This document shows positions 8,217 to 16,047 of a stretch of 64,000 bases of DNA, in pieces. Numbering within the stretch: position 1 is the stretch's first letter; each line of letters opens with the position of its first letter. Position numbers and translations under genes: made by a program. The notes beneath the pieces are model-generated. The model worked only from the letters and a program-made list of their open reading frames with translations. It did not search any database and had not been told where the DNA came from. Origin of the DNA: G963675935 sp963803125. Lineage in GTDB: Bacteria; Planctomycetota; Planctomycetia; Pirellulales; Thermoguttaceae. Location of the stretch: contig CAWDLR010000002.1 in assembly GCA_963803125.1 (NCBI GenBank), positions 1,302,001-1,366,000 of the forward strand, read 5' to 3'.

Positions 8217-8545
8217 TGGTTCTCCTTTTGTTCCTCCCGATGCCCGGCGTTGCGATGGCGATCTTGCACCTTCTCTTTGTGCTTTCGCAGTTGCTGCTCC
8301 ATGTGGTCGACCGCCGATTCGACCGCGGCCAGCAGGTTCTCCCCCTGCCCGGTAGCCACAAAGTCGTGCTTCTTGGCCGATACCTTCAGGTCAACTAGGG
8401 GGGCATCACGATGCTCCATATCGACCGTAAGTTCGATCGCGCTGATGCGATCATAAAGACGGGTCAGTTTTTCCAACTTCTCCCGAACTAAGGCCTGGGT
8501 CGTTTCGCTGATGTGCCCGTGCCGGACCGAAATGTTCATCTGCAC
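8213..8545 (-). CDS. hpf: Ribosome hibernation-promoting factor (HPF/RaiA family)
   Basis: About 110 residues, VQMNISVRHGHISETTQALVREKLEKL onward, with IELTVDMEHRDAPLVDLKV and AAVESAVDHMEQQLRKHKEK: a short-form HPF/YfiA-type protein that binds the 30S decoding site in starvation. A GGAG lies 8 nt before the GTG at 8545, so that start is chosen over the ATG 6 nt later. The in-frame extension to 8728 is Arg-rich non-family sequence. In many bacteria hpf precedes ptsN, as here. Confidence 0.88.
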   Translation of the reverse strand: MQMNISVRHGHISETTQALVREKLEKLTRLYDRISAIELTVDMEHRDAPLVDLKVSAKKHDFVATGQGENLLAAVESAVDHMEQQLRKHKEKVQDRHRNAGHREEQKENQ

Positions 8546-8773
8546 GGAATCGACTCCTTGGAAAGATAAACCAGTAATTCTAGCGGATGGCCGCCGGCGA
8601 CACAAACGCAAACGCGGCAACGGTAAGAGTCTACCTTCTTGCCGGCCCGGCGTAAGGGGGCTCGCCGCGCGTTTTCGTCGCCACAACCTGGGAATTATAG
8701 CCCTGTCTGGGGGTGACGGCAACTCCACGCCAATGCCTGCTAAGCATCAGCAATCGGCTGACCGCCGAAAGCG

Positions 8774-8842
8774 CGTAGGTTATGCTTTTAGCATAACACT
8801 CTTGCACACAACGCTTTCCGTTATGCTAAAGCATAACCTACG
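8774..8842. repeat. Inverted repeat CGTAGGTTATGCT family
   Basis: CGTAGGTTATGC and GCATAACCTACG frame a double hairpin, with internal AGCATAAC / GTTATGCT copies. A close relative is at 21493-21550. It lies in the 365-bp gap between hpf and the isomerase-like gene, where I see no further gene. Confidence 0.8.
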
Positions 8843-8910
8843 GCTACGGCTACGGCTGAGAGTTGATCGCTGACCGCTCCCAACGGTTTCAGTGCTGCTC
8901 AAGCACGCTG

Positions 8911-9816
8911 TCAGACATCGCAGATCGCCACCGCCTGTTCCAGGCTCTTCAGTGCATCAGGCCGCGCAGGAACGAACTCCTGGCCGATGTAACCATCGTA
9001 ACCGGTGGTGGCAATCGCGCGGATGATCTTCGCATAGTCCAACTTCTGTGTCTTGTCGATTTCGTGTCGCCCCGGGACGCCGCCGGTGTGATAATGGGCA
9101 AAATACCCGTGATAGTTGCGGATGTCGGCCAGCACGTCCTCCTTCATCATTGCCGCGTGGTAGATGTCGTAAAGGACCTTCACCCGCGGCGAGCCGGTCT
9201 GGCGGATCGCCGCGACGCACCACTTGGTCGAGTCGCCCATGTAGTCCCTGTGGTCGATCGAGTTGAGCAATTCCAGGCAGACGGTCACCTTCTTCCGCTC
9301 GGCGTAGCCGGCGATTTTCTTCAGGCCGATCACACAGTTCTTGAGCCCTTCCTGGTCGTCCATGCCCGCGCGGTTGCCGGAGAGGGTGACCACGTTGGGA
9401 AAACCCGCCGCGGCGGTGGCGTCGATGCTCTTCCGCAGCGCCGCCAGGCACTCGGCGTGATATTCCAGGTGGTTCAGGCCCCGCGGAATGCCGTGGCTGA
9501 CCGACATGGCGCAGATCAGGCCGTGCTTCTTTAGGGTTGGCCATTGGTCGGGCGTGGTCAGTTCGATCGAGCGGAGCCCCATCTTCGCGCAGGCCGCGGC
9601 GAAGCGATCGAGCGACATCTTTGTCCGCCGCAGATAATCGTCATAGCACCAGAGGCAGACCGATTGCTTGATCCGCTTCCTGGCTTCGGCCGCCAAGCCC
9701 GTCCCGGCCAGCGGCCAGGCTGCCCCGACTGCCGCCGCCCCCGCCACGCTGCGCAGCATTGTCCGCCGCGTGCAGCGGGCTTGGCTCAATGGAAAACTAT
9801 CGTCATGGTGTCGCAT
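8911..9816 (-). CDS. Hydroxypyruvate-isomerase-like TIM-barrel protein with Tat signal
   Basis: 301 residues. The N-terminus has a twin-arginine signal (CTRRTMLRSVAG followed by an Ala-rich hydrophobic stretch), so export across the inner membrane is expected. The rest is an AP-endonuclease-2-type TIM barrel of the hydroxypyruvate isomerase / sugar isomerase group: IKQSVCLWCYDD, VCLELLNS with a probable metal-ligand Glu, VKVLYDIYHAAMMKED, FAHYHTGGVPGRHEID and GYDGYIGQEFVP with the second catalytic Glu. Planctomycetes have many exported paralogues, so the true substrate cannot be assigned. Confidence 0.85.
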   Translation of the reverse strand: MRHHDDSFPLSQARCTRRTMLRSVAGAAAVGAAWPLAGTGLAAEARKRIKQSVCLWCYDDYLRRTKMSLDRFAAACAKMGLRSIELTTPDQWPTLKKHGLICAMSVSHGIPRGLNHLEYHAECLAALRKSIDATAAAGFPNVVTLSGNRAGMDDQEGLKNCVIGLKKIAGYAERKKVTVCLELLNSIDHRDYMGDSTKWCVAAIRQTGSPRVKVLYDIYHAAMMKEDVLADIRNYHGYFAHYHTGGVPGRHEIDKTQKLDYAKIIRAIATTGYDGYIGQEFVPARPDALKSLEQAVAICDV

Positions 9817-9970
9817 GGTGATCTCCTGGCACTTTCCGCAATGTTGAGGGCCGCCCTGATTATATCACGGGAACCCCCGTGAAATAACCGCCTCGAAAAA
9901 GGGGACTTCACAGATTTTGGAGACGTTGGTGAGCCTGCCATGAATGCGATCGGTTGCGAGAGGCCGGGAA

Positions 9971-11065
9971 TCAGCGATGATACCCTTTCCGGGCTTCGGC
10001 AACCGCAACTTTGTGGCCGTCGGCAAGCGATCGCAAACCATCCTGGTTGCACAATTCGGTCCACAAATAAGCCAGCGTCGATTCCGCGCCCTGGTTGCGA
10101 TTCGCTCCGGATGCCAGAAGGCCATCGCAACACGCGCCGGACGGCACGTCTGCCAGCGGCTCCCTCAGACTGTTCTGCCCGTGGAACCAACCGTGGGCTC
10201 GGCGGAACGCAGCGGAGTATCCCTCATTCCCAAGGAGACGAAACGCGGCCAGCGCGGCTTCGGCCATCGTGGCAGCCTCGACGGGCTGTTGATCGTACAA
10301 CGCCTTTTCTTCCCCGCGAGGATACCACCCCTCGTTTCCGACCGGCCAGAAAATGCCGTTGCTCGTCGTCTGACGATTGAGGAAGGCAAACGATGTCGTC
10401 GCCACGTTAAGGAAATCTTCCTTCGGCCAGTTTTCGGCTGCGATGAACAAAGCGTGCGGCAACACGGCGTTCGCATAGGTCATACGCGACTCGAACCAGC
10501 TCCAACCGGGCCGCTGGGCGCGGTGGTAGCACTCCATCAGTCGTTGCGCCGCCGACCAAGCCACGGCCGCCAGCGGTTCGATGTCGGTTGCCTTCGCACT
10601 CTGAAGATGTCCCCAAGCCAGGATCACATACGCCTGGGCACGCAAACTTCGCAGGTCGGCGAGTGTGGGCAGAACCGTATCGATCAGCTCCCGCGCCAGC
10701 GCTCGGTAGTCGCCAGGTAAGCTGCTGCCCAGTACGTCCGCCAAGGCGCGAACCGCCTGACCTTGGCAATCGCCGCAGCCCTCTGCATCGAGCCAACGAC
10801 GGTCATAACTGAGAAAATTGTGAAACCCACGGCCGACGCCGCGGGCGTGCTCCAAAAAACTCAAGTGCGTTGTCACTCGCCGCAACATGCGTTCGTCGGG
10901 GCGCCGGGACCACAGCCGCGCGCAAAGTCGCAAAGCCCGGGCGTTGTCGTCGGTCGTATAGCCGCTGTCGCGTCGCGGAACACTATAAATGGCGTGTTGG
11001 ATCAACCCGGTCGAGTCCGTCATGCGGTCCAGATGTTTCAAGGCGATTTTCTGATGAACCTGCAT
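9971..11065 (-). CDS. Six-hairpin (alpha/alpha toroid) glycosidase-like protein
   Basis: 364 residues with no signal peptide. The sequence is helix-rich with regularly spaced aromatic and His motifs: VPRRDSGYTTDDNARAL near the start, RGFHNFLSYDRRW, QRPGWSWFESRMTYANA and EKALYDQQPVEAA. Repeated Trp/Tyr/Asp clusters are those of (alpha/alpha)6 barrels of glycoside-processing proteins. Its start overlaps the stop of the GT4 gene by one base (TAATG), so the two act together, plausibly making or trimming a mannan-type or trehalose-like saccharide. The function is inferred from context; no catalytic residue is proven. Confidence 0.65.
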   Translation of the reverse strand: MQVHQKIALKHLDRMTDSTGLIQHAIYSVPRRDSGYTTDDNARALRLCARLWSRRPDERMLRRVTTHLSFLEHARGVGRGFHNFLSYDRRWLDAEGCGDCQGQAVRALADVLGSSLPGDYRALARELIDTVLPTLADLRSLRAQAYVILAWGHLQSAKATDIEPLAAVAWSAAQRLMECYHRAQRPGWSWFESRMTYANAVLPHALFIAAENWPKEDFLNVATTSFAFLNRQTTSNGIFWPVGNEGWYPRGEEKALYDQQPVEAATMAEAALAAFRLLGNEGYSAAFRRAHGWFHGQNSLREPLADVPSGACCDGLLASGANRNQGAESTLAYLWTELCNQDGLRSLADGHKVAVAEARKGYHR

Positions 11066-12300
11066 TACAGTCCTCCACGGATGAGTTCACGGGCAGGGCG
11101 TTCGCCTCTGGAAGTCGAAGAGGCCCTGCGATCGAGCCACTGCCGACTTGCGTCGCTTTCCGACGCAATCTCGTCGAAGAACTCCAAGTACTGGCGGCCG
11201 ACATTTGGCCAAAACATGGGTTTCGCGTACTGGTACGCTCGGCGCCGAGTTTCAACCTGAAACGCGGTGTCGTTCAGGAATCGCAGCGTGGCGTCGGCCA
11301 TAGCCTGGCTTTGGCCAAACGGCACGAGCAGGCCGCGGCCGTCGGCCAAGACCTCTTCGGCATAGAGGTAAGGCGTGCTGACCACGGCCCCGCCGGCGGC
11401 TAAGGCATACGCCAAGGCGCCGCTGGAAATCTGGTCCTTTCCCGGATAAGGAGTGACGTAGACGTCACAGGCTTGCAGATGCACCAGAAGGTCGGCAAGG
11501 CTGAGATACTTGTTCACAAAACGCACGTGCTGGCCGACGCCCAACGATTCAGCCATCTCGATCAGGCTTTCTCGGTAGACTTCACCCTCATGAAGCTTGA
11601 CCTGTGGGTGCGTGGCGCCGACGATCAGATAGATGGCCTTGGGACAGGCGGCGACGATCCGAGGCATGGCCTGAATCATGTGTTCCAGTCCCTTGCCGCG
11701 ACTGATCAGTCCGAAAGTGCAAATCACCCGCCGGCCGGTGAACCCCAACCGTTTCTTGTGTACGCCGTCGCGCTCGTAAGGAACCTCCGGCACTCCATGA
11801 GGGATCACCTGCACGTAGGATCCCGATACGCCGTAGACGCTCGTCAGCAGCCGGGCGGCAACCTTGGTCATCACCACGATGCCCCGGCTGCGGGCCGCCA
11901 GGTTCTGAATGATCCGTCGTGGAAGCGGGTCCGGCTCGGTCAGGAGCGTGTGAAACGTCGTGACGATGGGCTTGCGGCAATTGCGGACAAAGTCCAGAAC
12001 GCGAACGCCCCATTCGCCGGGATAGAGGCCGAACTCGTGCTGCAAGCTCACCACGTCGCACGGGCCGTCGTTGGCCACCTCCGCCGCCAGGGAGTAAGCA
12101 TCCGAGCGGCTGTTGTCAACGACGTGGACCACGCGGGGGTCGTCGTAGCGAAGCTCGCGCGTCTTCTGGATGGCTGCCACCGAAGAGACCGGCTCCGGCG
12201 CAGCGATGTCGACCGCGTCGGCCGAGTCACGGGTGAAGGTCGCCAGTCCGCACGCTTCCGGCGGATACGTCGATAAGAAAAGGGGTCGAACGGTATTCAC
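11065..12300 (-). CDS. Glycosyltransferase, GT4 family (GT-B fold)
   Basis: 411 residues. The N-terminal Rossmann half begins PLFLSTYPPEACGLATFT and carries SLQHEFGLYPGEWG and TTFHTLLTEP. The C-terminal half has TFGLISRGKGLEHMIQAMP, the linker VGATHPQ and the nucleotide-sugar binding region VYVTPYPGKDQISSGALAYALAAG, followed by the acidic EEVLADGRGLLVPFG, as in retaining GT4 enzymes. The start codon is GTG, 6 nt after a strong AGGAGGTGA. The downstream overlapping six-hairpin gene suggests a dedicated oligosaccharide operon; donor and acceptor are unknown. Confidence 0.88.
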   Translation of the reverse strand: MNTVRPLFLSTYPPEACGLATFTRDSADAVDIAAPEPVSSVAAIQKTRELRYDDPRVVHVVDNSRSDAYSLAAEVANDGPCDVVSLQHEFGLYPGEWGVRVLDFVRNCRKPIVTTFHTLLTEPDPLPRRIIQNLAARSRGIVVMTKVAARLLTSVYGVSGSYVQVIPHGVPEVPYERDGVHKKRLGFTGRRVICTFGLISRGKGLEHMIQAMPRIVAACPKAIYLIVGATHPQVKLHEGEVYRESLIEMAESLGVGQHVRFVNKYLSLADLLVHLQACDVYVTPYPGKDQISSGALAYALAAGGAVVSTPYLYAEEVLADGRGLLVPFGQSQAMADATLRFLNDTAFQVETRRRAYQYAKPMFWPNVGRQYLEFFDEIASESDASRQWLDRRASSTSRGERPARELIRGGL

Positions 12301-12622
12301 GAGTCACCTCCTGAGATTGTTCCTATTGTCGTTTTCGACGAGAAATCCGACTTGACAGGCTTCATGGCGGACTCCGTCTCCGAGCGTCGGGGTGATGGCT
12401 TCAGTTCGTCGGCGCGTTTCGTCATGGCGGACTCCAATGAGCTTCCCAAGGCCTGGATCTCAGAAGAGTCATGCGCAAACTTCTCTGCAACGTCATGCCT
12501 ACAACGCAGCGTCCTCGGTCCCGCTCCTGCTGTTATCGTCATGGCTGACGTCTTTCATTTCTGTCGAGGTTCTGCCTCTGCTCCTTCGGCGATCTGTTTG
12601 CGACGCCCTTTCGCCTTCCGGC
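12301..12622 (-). other. 322-bp gap with an uncertain 81-codon frame
   Basis: Between the LapA-like gene and the GT4 gene the minus strand holds an open frame (12297-12542) that ends GTGA over the GT4 start. Its product is hydrophilic and low-complexity, without recognisable domains or a good ribosome site of its own. It contains two copies of GGAGTCCGCCATGA (around 12363-12376 and 12423-12436). The stretch more likely is the leader of the GT4 operon, with AGGAGGTGA at its end. Confidence 0.4.
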
Positions 12623-12826
12623 TTAGCGCGGCTTACGGACCAACCGTCCAGCCGCCACCACACCCAACGCGAAGCCAATCAGCAAGGTGCCGAAAAGCAA
12701 CGCGGCTCCGGGCATTGTGACGGTAAGGAATAGGATTTTCGTCTTGACGGCTTCAGTGTTTTGCAGGACTACGACCAACACCAGCAAGCCGATCACGGCC
12801 ATTACAACGATCTTGGACTTGCTCAT
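12623..12826 (-). CDS. LapA-domain (DUF1049) small membrane protein
   Basis: 67 residues with two transmembrane helices: KIVVMAVIGLLVLVVVLQNT, then a short periplasmic turn (EAVKTKILFL), then GAALLFGTLLIGFALGVVAA, ending in basic residues RLVRKPR. The QNTE motif after helix 1 and the size fit the LapA/DUF1049 family, inner-membrane proteins linked to envelope assembly and osmotic stress. It belongs to a run of small stress-type genes on this strand. Confidence 0.82.
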   Translation of the reverse strand: MSKSKIVVMAVIGLLVLVVVLQNTEAVKTKILFLTVTMPGAALLFGTLLIGFALGVVAAGRLVRKPR

Positions 12827-12880
12827 TGGCTGATCCTCCAGGCTAACAAAGGCTTGGCGCGTTCCACTTCCTGCGGCGTT

Positions 12881-13615
12881 CTAGTTTTCCTTTGTGAGAG
12901 CAATTTCATCCGAGTAATTCGCATTCCTTGTTTCAGATAAGGCACATCGCCGCGCCTGCCATCCATCGATCGGCGCAACTTCAATATCCAACTCGACCTT
13001 TTCAGACTGGGTCTGCGAGGCTTCAAACGCTTCCAGCACGGCGGCCAGCGCCAGTTGTTTGACGTGGTGCGATTCGGAGCGGCCATGCACAATGACCCGC
13101 CCACCGATGGTCTCGACGCGCAGGTCGTAAATCCGACCGCCGGTTCGCCGCGCGATCGAACATTCCAGGCGGCCGCTTTGTTCGGCCAAAGTGAAACGTA
13201 GTTTGGGATGAGCGAGTATGGCGCGGAGCCTTACGGCCAGCCGTTCAGCCGCCAGCGGTTTGAGTTGATAGTCGCTTAGCGGAAACCGCGCTACAGCCTC
13301 CATGATGCGAGGATCGCGACAGGAGGTGAGCACCATTACGGGAACGATTGCAAGTTCAGGAACCTCGCCCATGAGCGTGAGAACTCCCTCGCCGCCGCCC
13401 CAGGGCAATTGCGGCTCGAGCACGAGCACGTCCGGCGAGCGCTCGCGCAGTCGGGCAACGCACTCTAATCCGCTTGCCGCCGTGACCAGTTCGAAGCCCT
13501 CCTCGAAAAGCGGCCCTTGGTACACGGGCCGAAGCGACTCATCGGGATCGGCCAGCAAGACTCGAACGGGCTTTGAACCACTCGACCGCGGTCGGGCAAG
13601 AGTTTCACTATTCAC
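12881..13615 (-). CDS. Pseudo-receiver domain fused to a BON-type domain
   Basis: 244 residues. Residues about 16-135 are a CheY-like receiver: VRVLLADPDES with the acidic pair, VMVLTSCRD with the conserved Thr/Ser, and YQLKPL with the conserved Lys. The phospho-acceptor position, however, is Glu67 (DVLVLEPQLP), not Asp. Residues about 150-225 look like a BON domain (RIYDLRVETIGGRVIVHGR, then HHVKQLALAAVLEAF), a phospholipid- or envelope-binding fold. The fusion suggests an unphosphorylated or constitutively on adaptor tied to envelope stress. No DNA-binding domain is seen. The BON assignment is from pattern only. Confidence 0.72.
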   Translation of the reverse strand: MNSETLARPRSSGSKPVRVLLADPDESLRPVYQGPLFEEGFELVTAASGLECVARLRERSPDVLVLEPQLPWGGGEGVLTLMGEVPELAIVPVMVLTSCRDPRIMEAVARFPLSDYQLKPLAAERLAVRLRAILAHPKLRFTLAEQSGRLECSIARRTGGRIYDLRVETIGGRVIVHGRSESHHVKQLALAAVLEAFEASQTQSEKVELDIEVAPIDGWQARRCALSETRNANYSDEIALTKEN

Positions 13616-13687
13616 GATTGACCCCCTCCTTGATTTCGCGCGTTCCGAGGCAACATGAACGAGCTTCTGACGATAGCGGCTCTCTGG

Positions 13688-13864
13688 TTACTCCCAGAAG
13701 TGCCGCCGTCTCATCCCATGTCCCAGGAAAGACAGCACCGCCAGGATGAGGAAAACGACGAAGAGTACCTTCGCCCCTTCCCAGGAAAAGGCCGCCACCC
13801 CGGCGAAGCCAAGGAACCCAGCAATCAGAGCGATCACGAGGAACACGATGGCAAGTCGTAACAT
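13688..13864 (-). CDS. DUF1328 small membrane protein
   Basis: 58 residues encoded on the minus strand, with an AAGGAG 6 nt before the ATG at 13864. The protein is MLRLAIVFLVIALIAGFLGF followed by AGVAAFSWEGAKVLFVV and FLILAVLSFLGHGMRRR: two membrane helices with the G-F-x-GVA turn, the classic DUF1328 (YtjA-like) layout. These short proteins are commonly induced by osmotic or general stress. It is below the usual gene-finder size cutoff. Confidence 0.88.
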   Translation of the reverse strand: MLRLAIVFLVIALIAGFLGFAGVAAFSWEGAKVLFVVFLILAVLSFLGHGMRRRHFWE

Positions 13865-13876
13865 CTCAATTCTCCT

Positions 13877-14209
13877 TCACAGAAATGACCTAATGCACAC
13901 GTTTACGCCTCTCGCTTGTCGTGCAGCTCTCCTTCGATCTGCTTTCTTCTTCCGCCCAATCTCGCTCCGGCCCGGGTGCGCCTCTTCTGATAGTTCGCTT
14001 GTTCCTGCTTCCTTGCGACTCCCCTCTTCGCTCAGCCGCGTTTCTGCGGCTTTCTTTCCTTCCGGACTGCGCTTGATTGCCTTGGCAATATCCTCAGCCC
14101 TGCCTTTTTCCCTCCTCTTTTCCTTTCTCAGCTTGCTAATCGTTGATCTTTTCGCCTCAAGTTCCTGGCGTTGTACGCGGACCAGCTTTTCTCTCTTGCT
14201 TGTTCTCAT
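13877..14209 (-). CDS. Hypothetical highly charged basic protein
   Basis: 110 residues, very rich in Lys, Arg and Glu (MRTSKREKLVRVQRQELEAKR at the start), with a predicted long charged helix up to about residue 60 and no hydrophobic segment except the last few residues. A GGAG 8 nt before the ATG at 14209 supports translation. It starts 22 nt after the YHS-like gene and ends 12 nt before the DUF1328 start, so it sits inside a tight gene run. I do not recognise a family; RNA or nucleoid association would fit its composition but is a guess. Confidence 0.55.
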   Translation of the reverse strand: MRTSKREKLVRVQRQELEAKRSTISKLRKEKRREKGRAEDIAKAIKRSPEGKKAAETRLSEEGSRKEAGTSELSEEAHPGRSEIGRKKKADRRRAARQARGVNVCIRSFL

Positions 14210-14231
14210 TTGTCTTACTCCGTTTCAGCGG

Positions 14232-14933
14232 TTATTCAGCGGTCTTAAGGTAATTGGACGGATCCTTGTCAAACTGCTGCAACGATTCCGCTGTGTAGAA
14301 GTGATAGGTTCGCCCGTGATATTCCCTCTTCCCCGCGGCAAATGCCCTCGGGAATTGGATGTTCATGACGGGGTCCGTCTCCAAGCTCTGCTTCTGGTAT
14401 TGGGCCGTGAAGTACAGTTCCAAATAGGTTCGCGTGAATTCCACCAGCCTGTCATCGATCCAGGCGGCGATCGCCTCATCGCTGGGATTGTCGATCGAGA
14501 CGACAAGTGTGGCGCGGCTCTCGAACTCGACATAGATGGGAAGGATTTCCAATCCATAGTTGATGACCGCGTTTTCGATCGGGCCGTCGTGCCCCACGTG
14601 AAAGGAGAGGACCGCGATCGCCGGACATTCGTCGGAATAGGGGACCGACAGCGTGATCGTCTCCTCGTGAAGTGCCCGCCCTTCCGGGCCGTGACGTTCG
14701 AGACCCAGGCTTCTCCTGGCGTGCTTGAAGATGTTCACCTCCATGATCGCCTCGATGCGCGGCTGGAGGATGCCGCGGATGTGACCGGCCAAGGCAACGA
14801 AACGCTGGAAGCGTTGATCCTGATCATGAGAGAATGCATGGCTGGCTTCTATTCGGAGCGAGTGGAGTCGCTCCACTGCCGCAGCAATCTCGTCGGACAG
14901 GCGCTCAGCGAGTCGGTCTACAGACGGCGTCAT
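14232..14933 (-). CDS. Hypothetical protein with C-terminal YHS-like domain lacking cysteines
   Basis: 233 residues from MTPSVDRLAERLSDEI; GGAG 11 nt upstream decides this start over a frame open to 14966. The first two thirds are unrecognised (FHVGHDGPIENAVINYG, WIDDRLVEFTRTYLELYF). The last about 45 residues, from TDPVMNIQFPRAFAAG to SNYLKTAE, follow the YHS pattern: DPV, a small-residue strand, Y-x-G-x-x-Y-x-F, then FDKDPSNYL. The metal-binding cysteines normally found after DPV and in the CSxxC stretch are absent. A structural, non-metal role is therefore likely. Confidence 0.6.
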   Translation of the reverse strand: MTPSVDRLAERLSDEIAAAVERLHSLRIEASHAFSHDQDQRFQRFVALAGHIRGILQPRIEAIMEVNIFKHARRSLGLERHGPEGRALHEETITLSVPYSDECPAIAVLSFHVGHDGPIENAVINYGLEILPIYVEFESRATLVVSIDNPSDEAIAAWIDDRLVEFTRTYLELYFTAQYQKQSLETDPVMNIQFPRAFAAGKREYHGRTYHFYTAESLQQFDKDPSNYLKTAE

Positions 14934-14966
14934 TGCAACGTTTCTCCTCTCTGGCGCTTCCGGCAT

Positions 14967-15077
14967 TTAGTGATAGTGGGAGTTCCACCACCTCCTCAAG
15001 GAGTTCAGTATCATTAGGCAGACGTGGCCGGGAAGCTCAATCATGAAGAAATAGGCGACCGACATCGCGGTTGACAT
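14967..15077 (-). CDS. Possible 36-residue membrane peptide
   Basis: A short frame starting MSTAMSVAYFFMIELPGHVC and ending in a basic, Trp-containing tail (SLRRWWNSHYH). GGGG precedes the ATG by about 8 nt. One hydrophobic segment is visible. It lies between csrA and the YHS-like gene on the same strand and would fill an otherwise empty 180-bp gap; no homologue is recognised, so it may be chance. Confidence 0.35.
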   Translation of the reverse strand: MSTAMSVAYFFMIELPGHVCLMILNSLRRWWNSHYH

Positions 15078-15115
15078 TTTGTTCCCCTTTGTACCGCCAA
15101 TGGCCGGCAAACCGG

Positions 15116-15313
15116 TCAGGCGACCTGATCGGCCTCGGTGCGGATTCGTTCCCACACCTCCGAACGATGGACAGGGACATCGGCGTCGACCTCGAAGCCC
15201 AGTCTCACGTGCGAGCCTCGAATATCGAGCACCGTGACTTTGAACAGGCGGCTAAACCCATCGGCGCCGCCGATCACAACCGACTCGCGATTCTTCCTCG
15301 ATAGAACTAACAT
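15116..15313 (-). CDS. csrA: Carbon storage regulator CsrA
   Basis: 65 residues: MLVLSRKNRESVVIGG, then VTVLDIRGSHVRLGFEVDADVPVHRSEV with the RNA-binding strand and the GFxAxxxVPVHRxE-type motif intact. CsrA binds GGA-containing hairpins in 5' leaders and controls translation. The start is decided by GGGAGG 7 nt upstream of the ATG at 15313; the long upstream frame is the shadow of the overlapping DUF2294 gene, which ends at 15307. The overlap implies translational coupling with that gene. Confidence 0.95.
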   Translation of the reverse strand: MLVLSRKNRESVVIGGADGFSRLFKVTVLDIRGSHVRLGFEVDADVPVHRSEVWERIRTEADQVA

Positions 15314-15750
15314 GGCAAAACCTCCCTTTTTTGTGATTGCTCGCCCAACCCGTTCCCGCTCCAACTGCCCGCGGCTACGCCGCTGGCCAACAGGAACACC
15401 TGCACCACCGTGCCGGTCGTGAACACTTGCACCACCGTGCCCGAAGTCGGCTCCACTTCCGCGGTCGCTTCGCGCACTTCGACCCCGGTAATCCTCTTGA
15501 TCTCGTCGCGGAGCGAGTCGGCGGAGTCGCAAAACAACTGCCGGTGAAACTCCTGCACCTGGGCGGCCCCGGCCGGGCTTTTGGCCAGCGCCTTCTCGGC
15601 TGGCGACAAGGCGCCGTGCAGCGTGATCACCAGCGTGTTCTCGCTGAGGATCACGGCCACCGATTGTGGTGTGTGGCCGGTTCGCCGCTGCTCGAACGCG
15701 CTGGCCGCTCGGGCGATCTGCTGCGCCACGCTTGGATCGAGCTTTTCCAT
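15307..15750 (-). CDS. DUF2294 / MpsC-domain protein
   Basis: 147 residues from MEKLDPSVAQQIARAASAFE, with GGGAGGGGG just upstream. The core SVAVILSENTLVITLHGALSPAEKAL and SLRDEIKRITGVEV matches the DUF2294 (MpsC-like) family of about 110-130-residue cytoplasmic proteins. Near the C-terminus GTVVQVF occurs twice in a row (GTVVQVFTTGTVVQVFLLASG), from a 27-nt tandem duplication. The tail after ASGVAAGSW is non-family sequence that overlaps csrA. A second family member, 16048-16494, is divergent from it. Confidence 0.8.
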   Translation of the reverse strand: MEKLDPSVAQQIARAASAFEQRRTGHTPQSVAVILSENTLVITLHGALSPAEKALAKSPAGAAQVQEFHRQLFCDSADSLRDEIKRITGVEVREATAEVEPTSGTVVQVFTTGTVVQVFLLASGVAAGSWSGNGLGEQSQKREVLPC

Positions 15751-15796
15751 CGGACCCCCTCCCGCACTGATTGTGAGCGCCTTGCGGCGCCAAGAA

Positions 15797-15850
15797 CAAA
15801 AAAAGCCGACGTGGCGGAACACCCGAAGGTATTCGACCACGTCGGCTTAC
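15797..15850 (-). terminator. Intrinsic terminator or attenuator in the DUF2294-csrA leader
   Basis: On the minus strand AAGCCGACGTGG (from 15848) pairs with CCACGTCGGCTT (ending 15803) across a 22-nt loop, and the stem is followed by a run of seven T. It sits 5' of the DUF2294 start, after the only plausible promoter region of this transcript, so it could end a small leader RNA or act as an attenuator. Confidence 0.7.
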
Positions 15851-15957
15851 TCTCGAACGAGCCCCCCGGCACGGCCGGGTTGCCCTTCATCTAGTCATCC
15901 GACAACTTCATTGGAGAAGCCGCCCTCTATTGCAGCGCGACCCTCCCACCTTCCTAT

Positions 15958-15985
15958 ATTCTACGCTGCCCATCGGGGAACACAA
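15958..15985 (-). promoter_or_regulatory. Possible sigma-70-type promoter for the DUF2294-csrA transcript
   Basis: On the minus strand TTGTGT (15985-15980) and TAGAAT (15963-15958) are separated by 16 bp. They lie in the divergent intergenic region, upstream of the terminator-like hairpin. Assigned by pattern only. Confidence 0.3.
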
Positions 15986-16047
15986 TAGGACTTTCGCCTT
16001 TCTTCCGCACTTGGTATCATTTTCTTTGATTTACTTCGGAGAACCTG

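Noticed and set aside
12297..12542. 81-codon frame upstream of the GT4 gene
   Set aside because: No ribosome site or recognisable domain; overlap with the GT4 start is compatible with chance. Kept only as a note on the gap.
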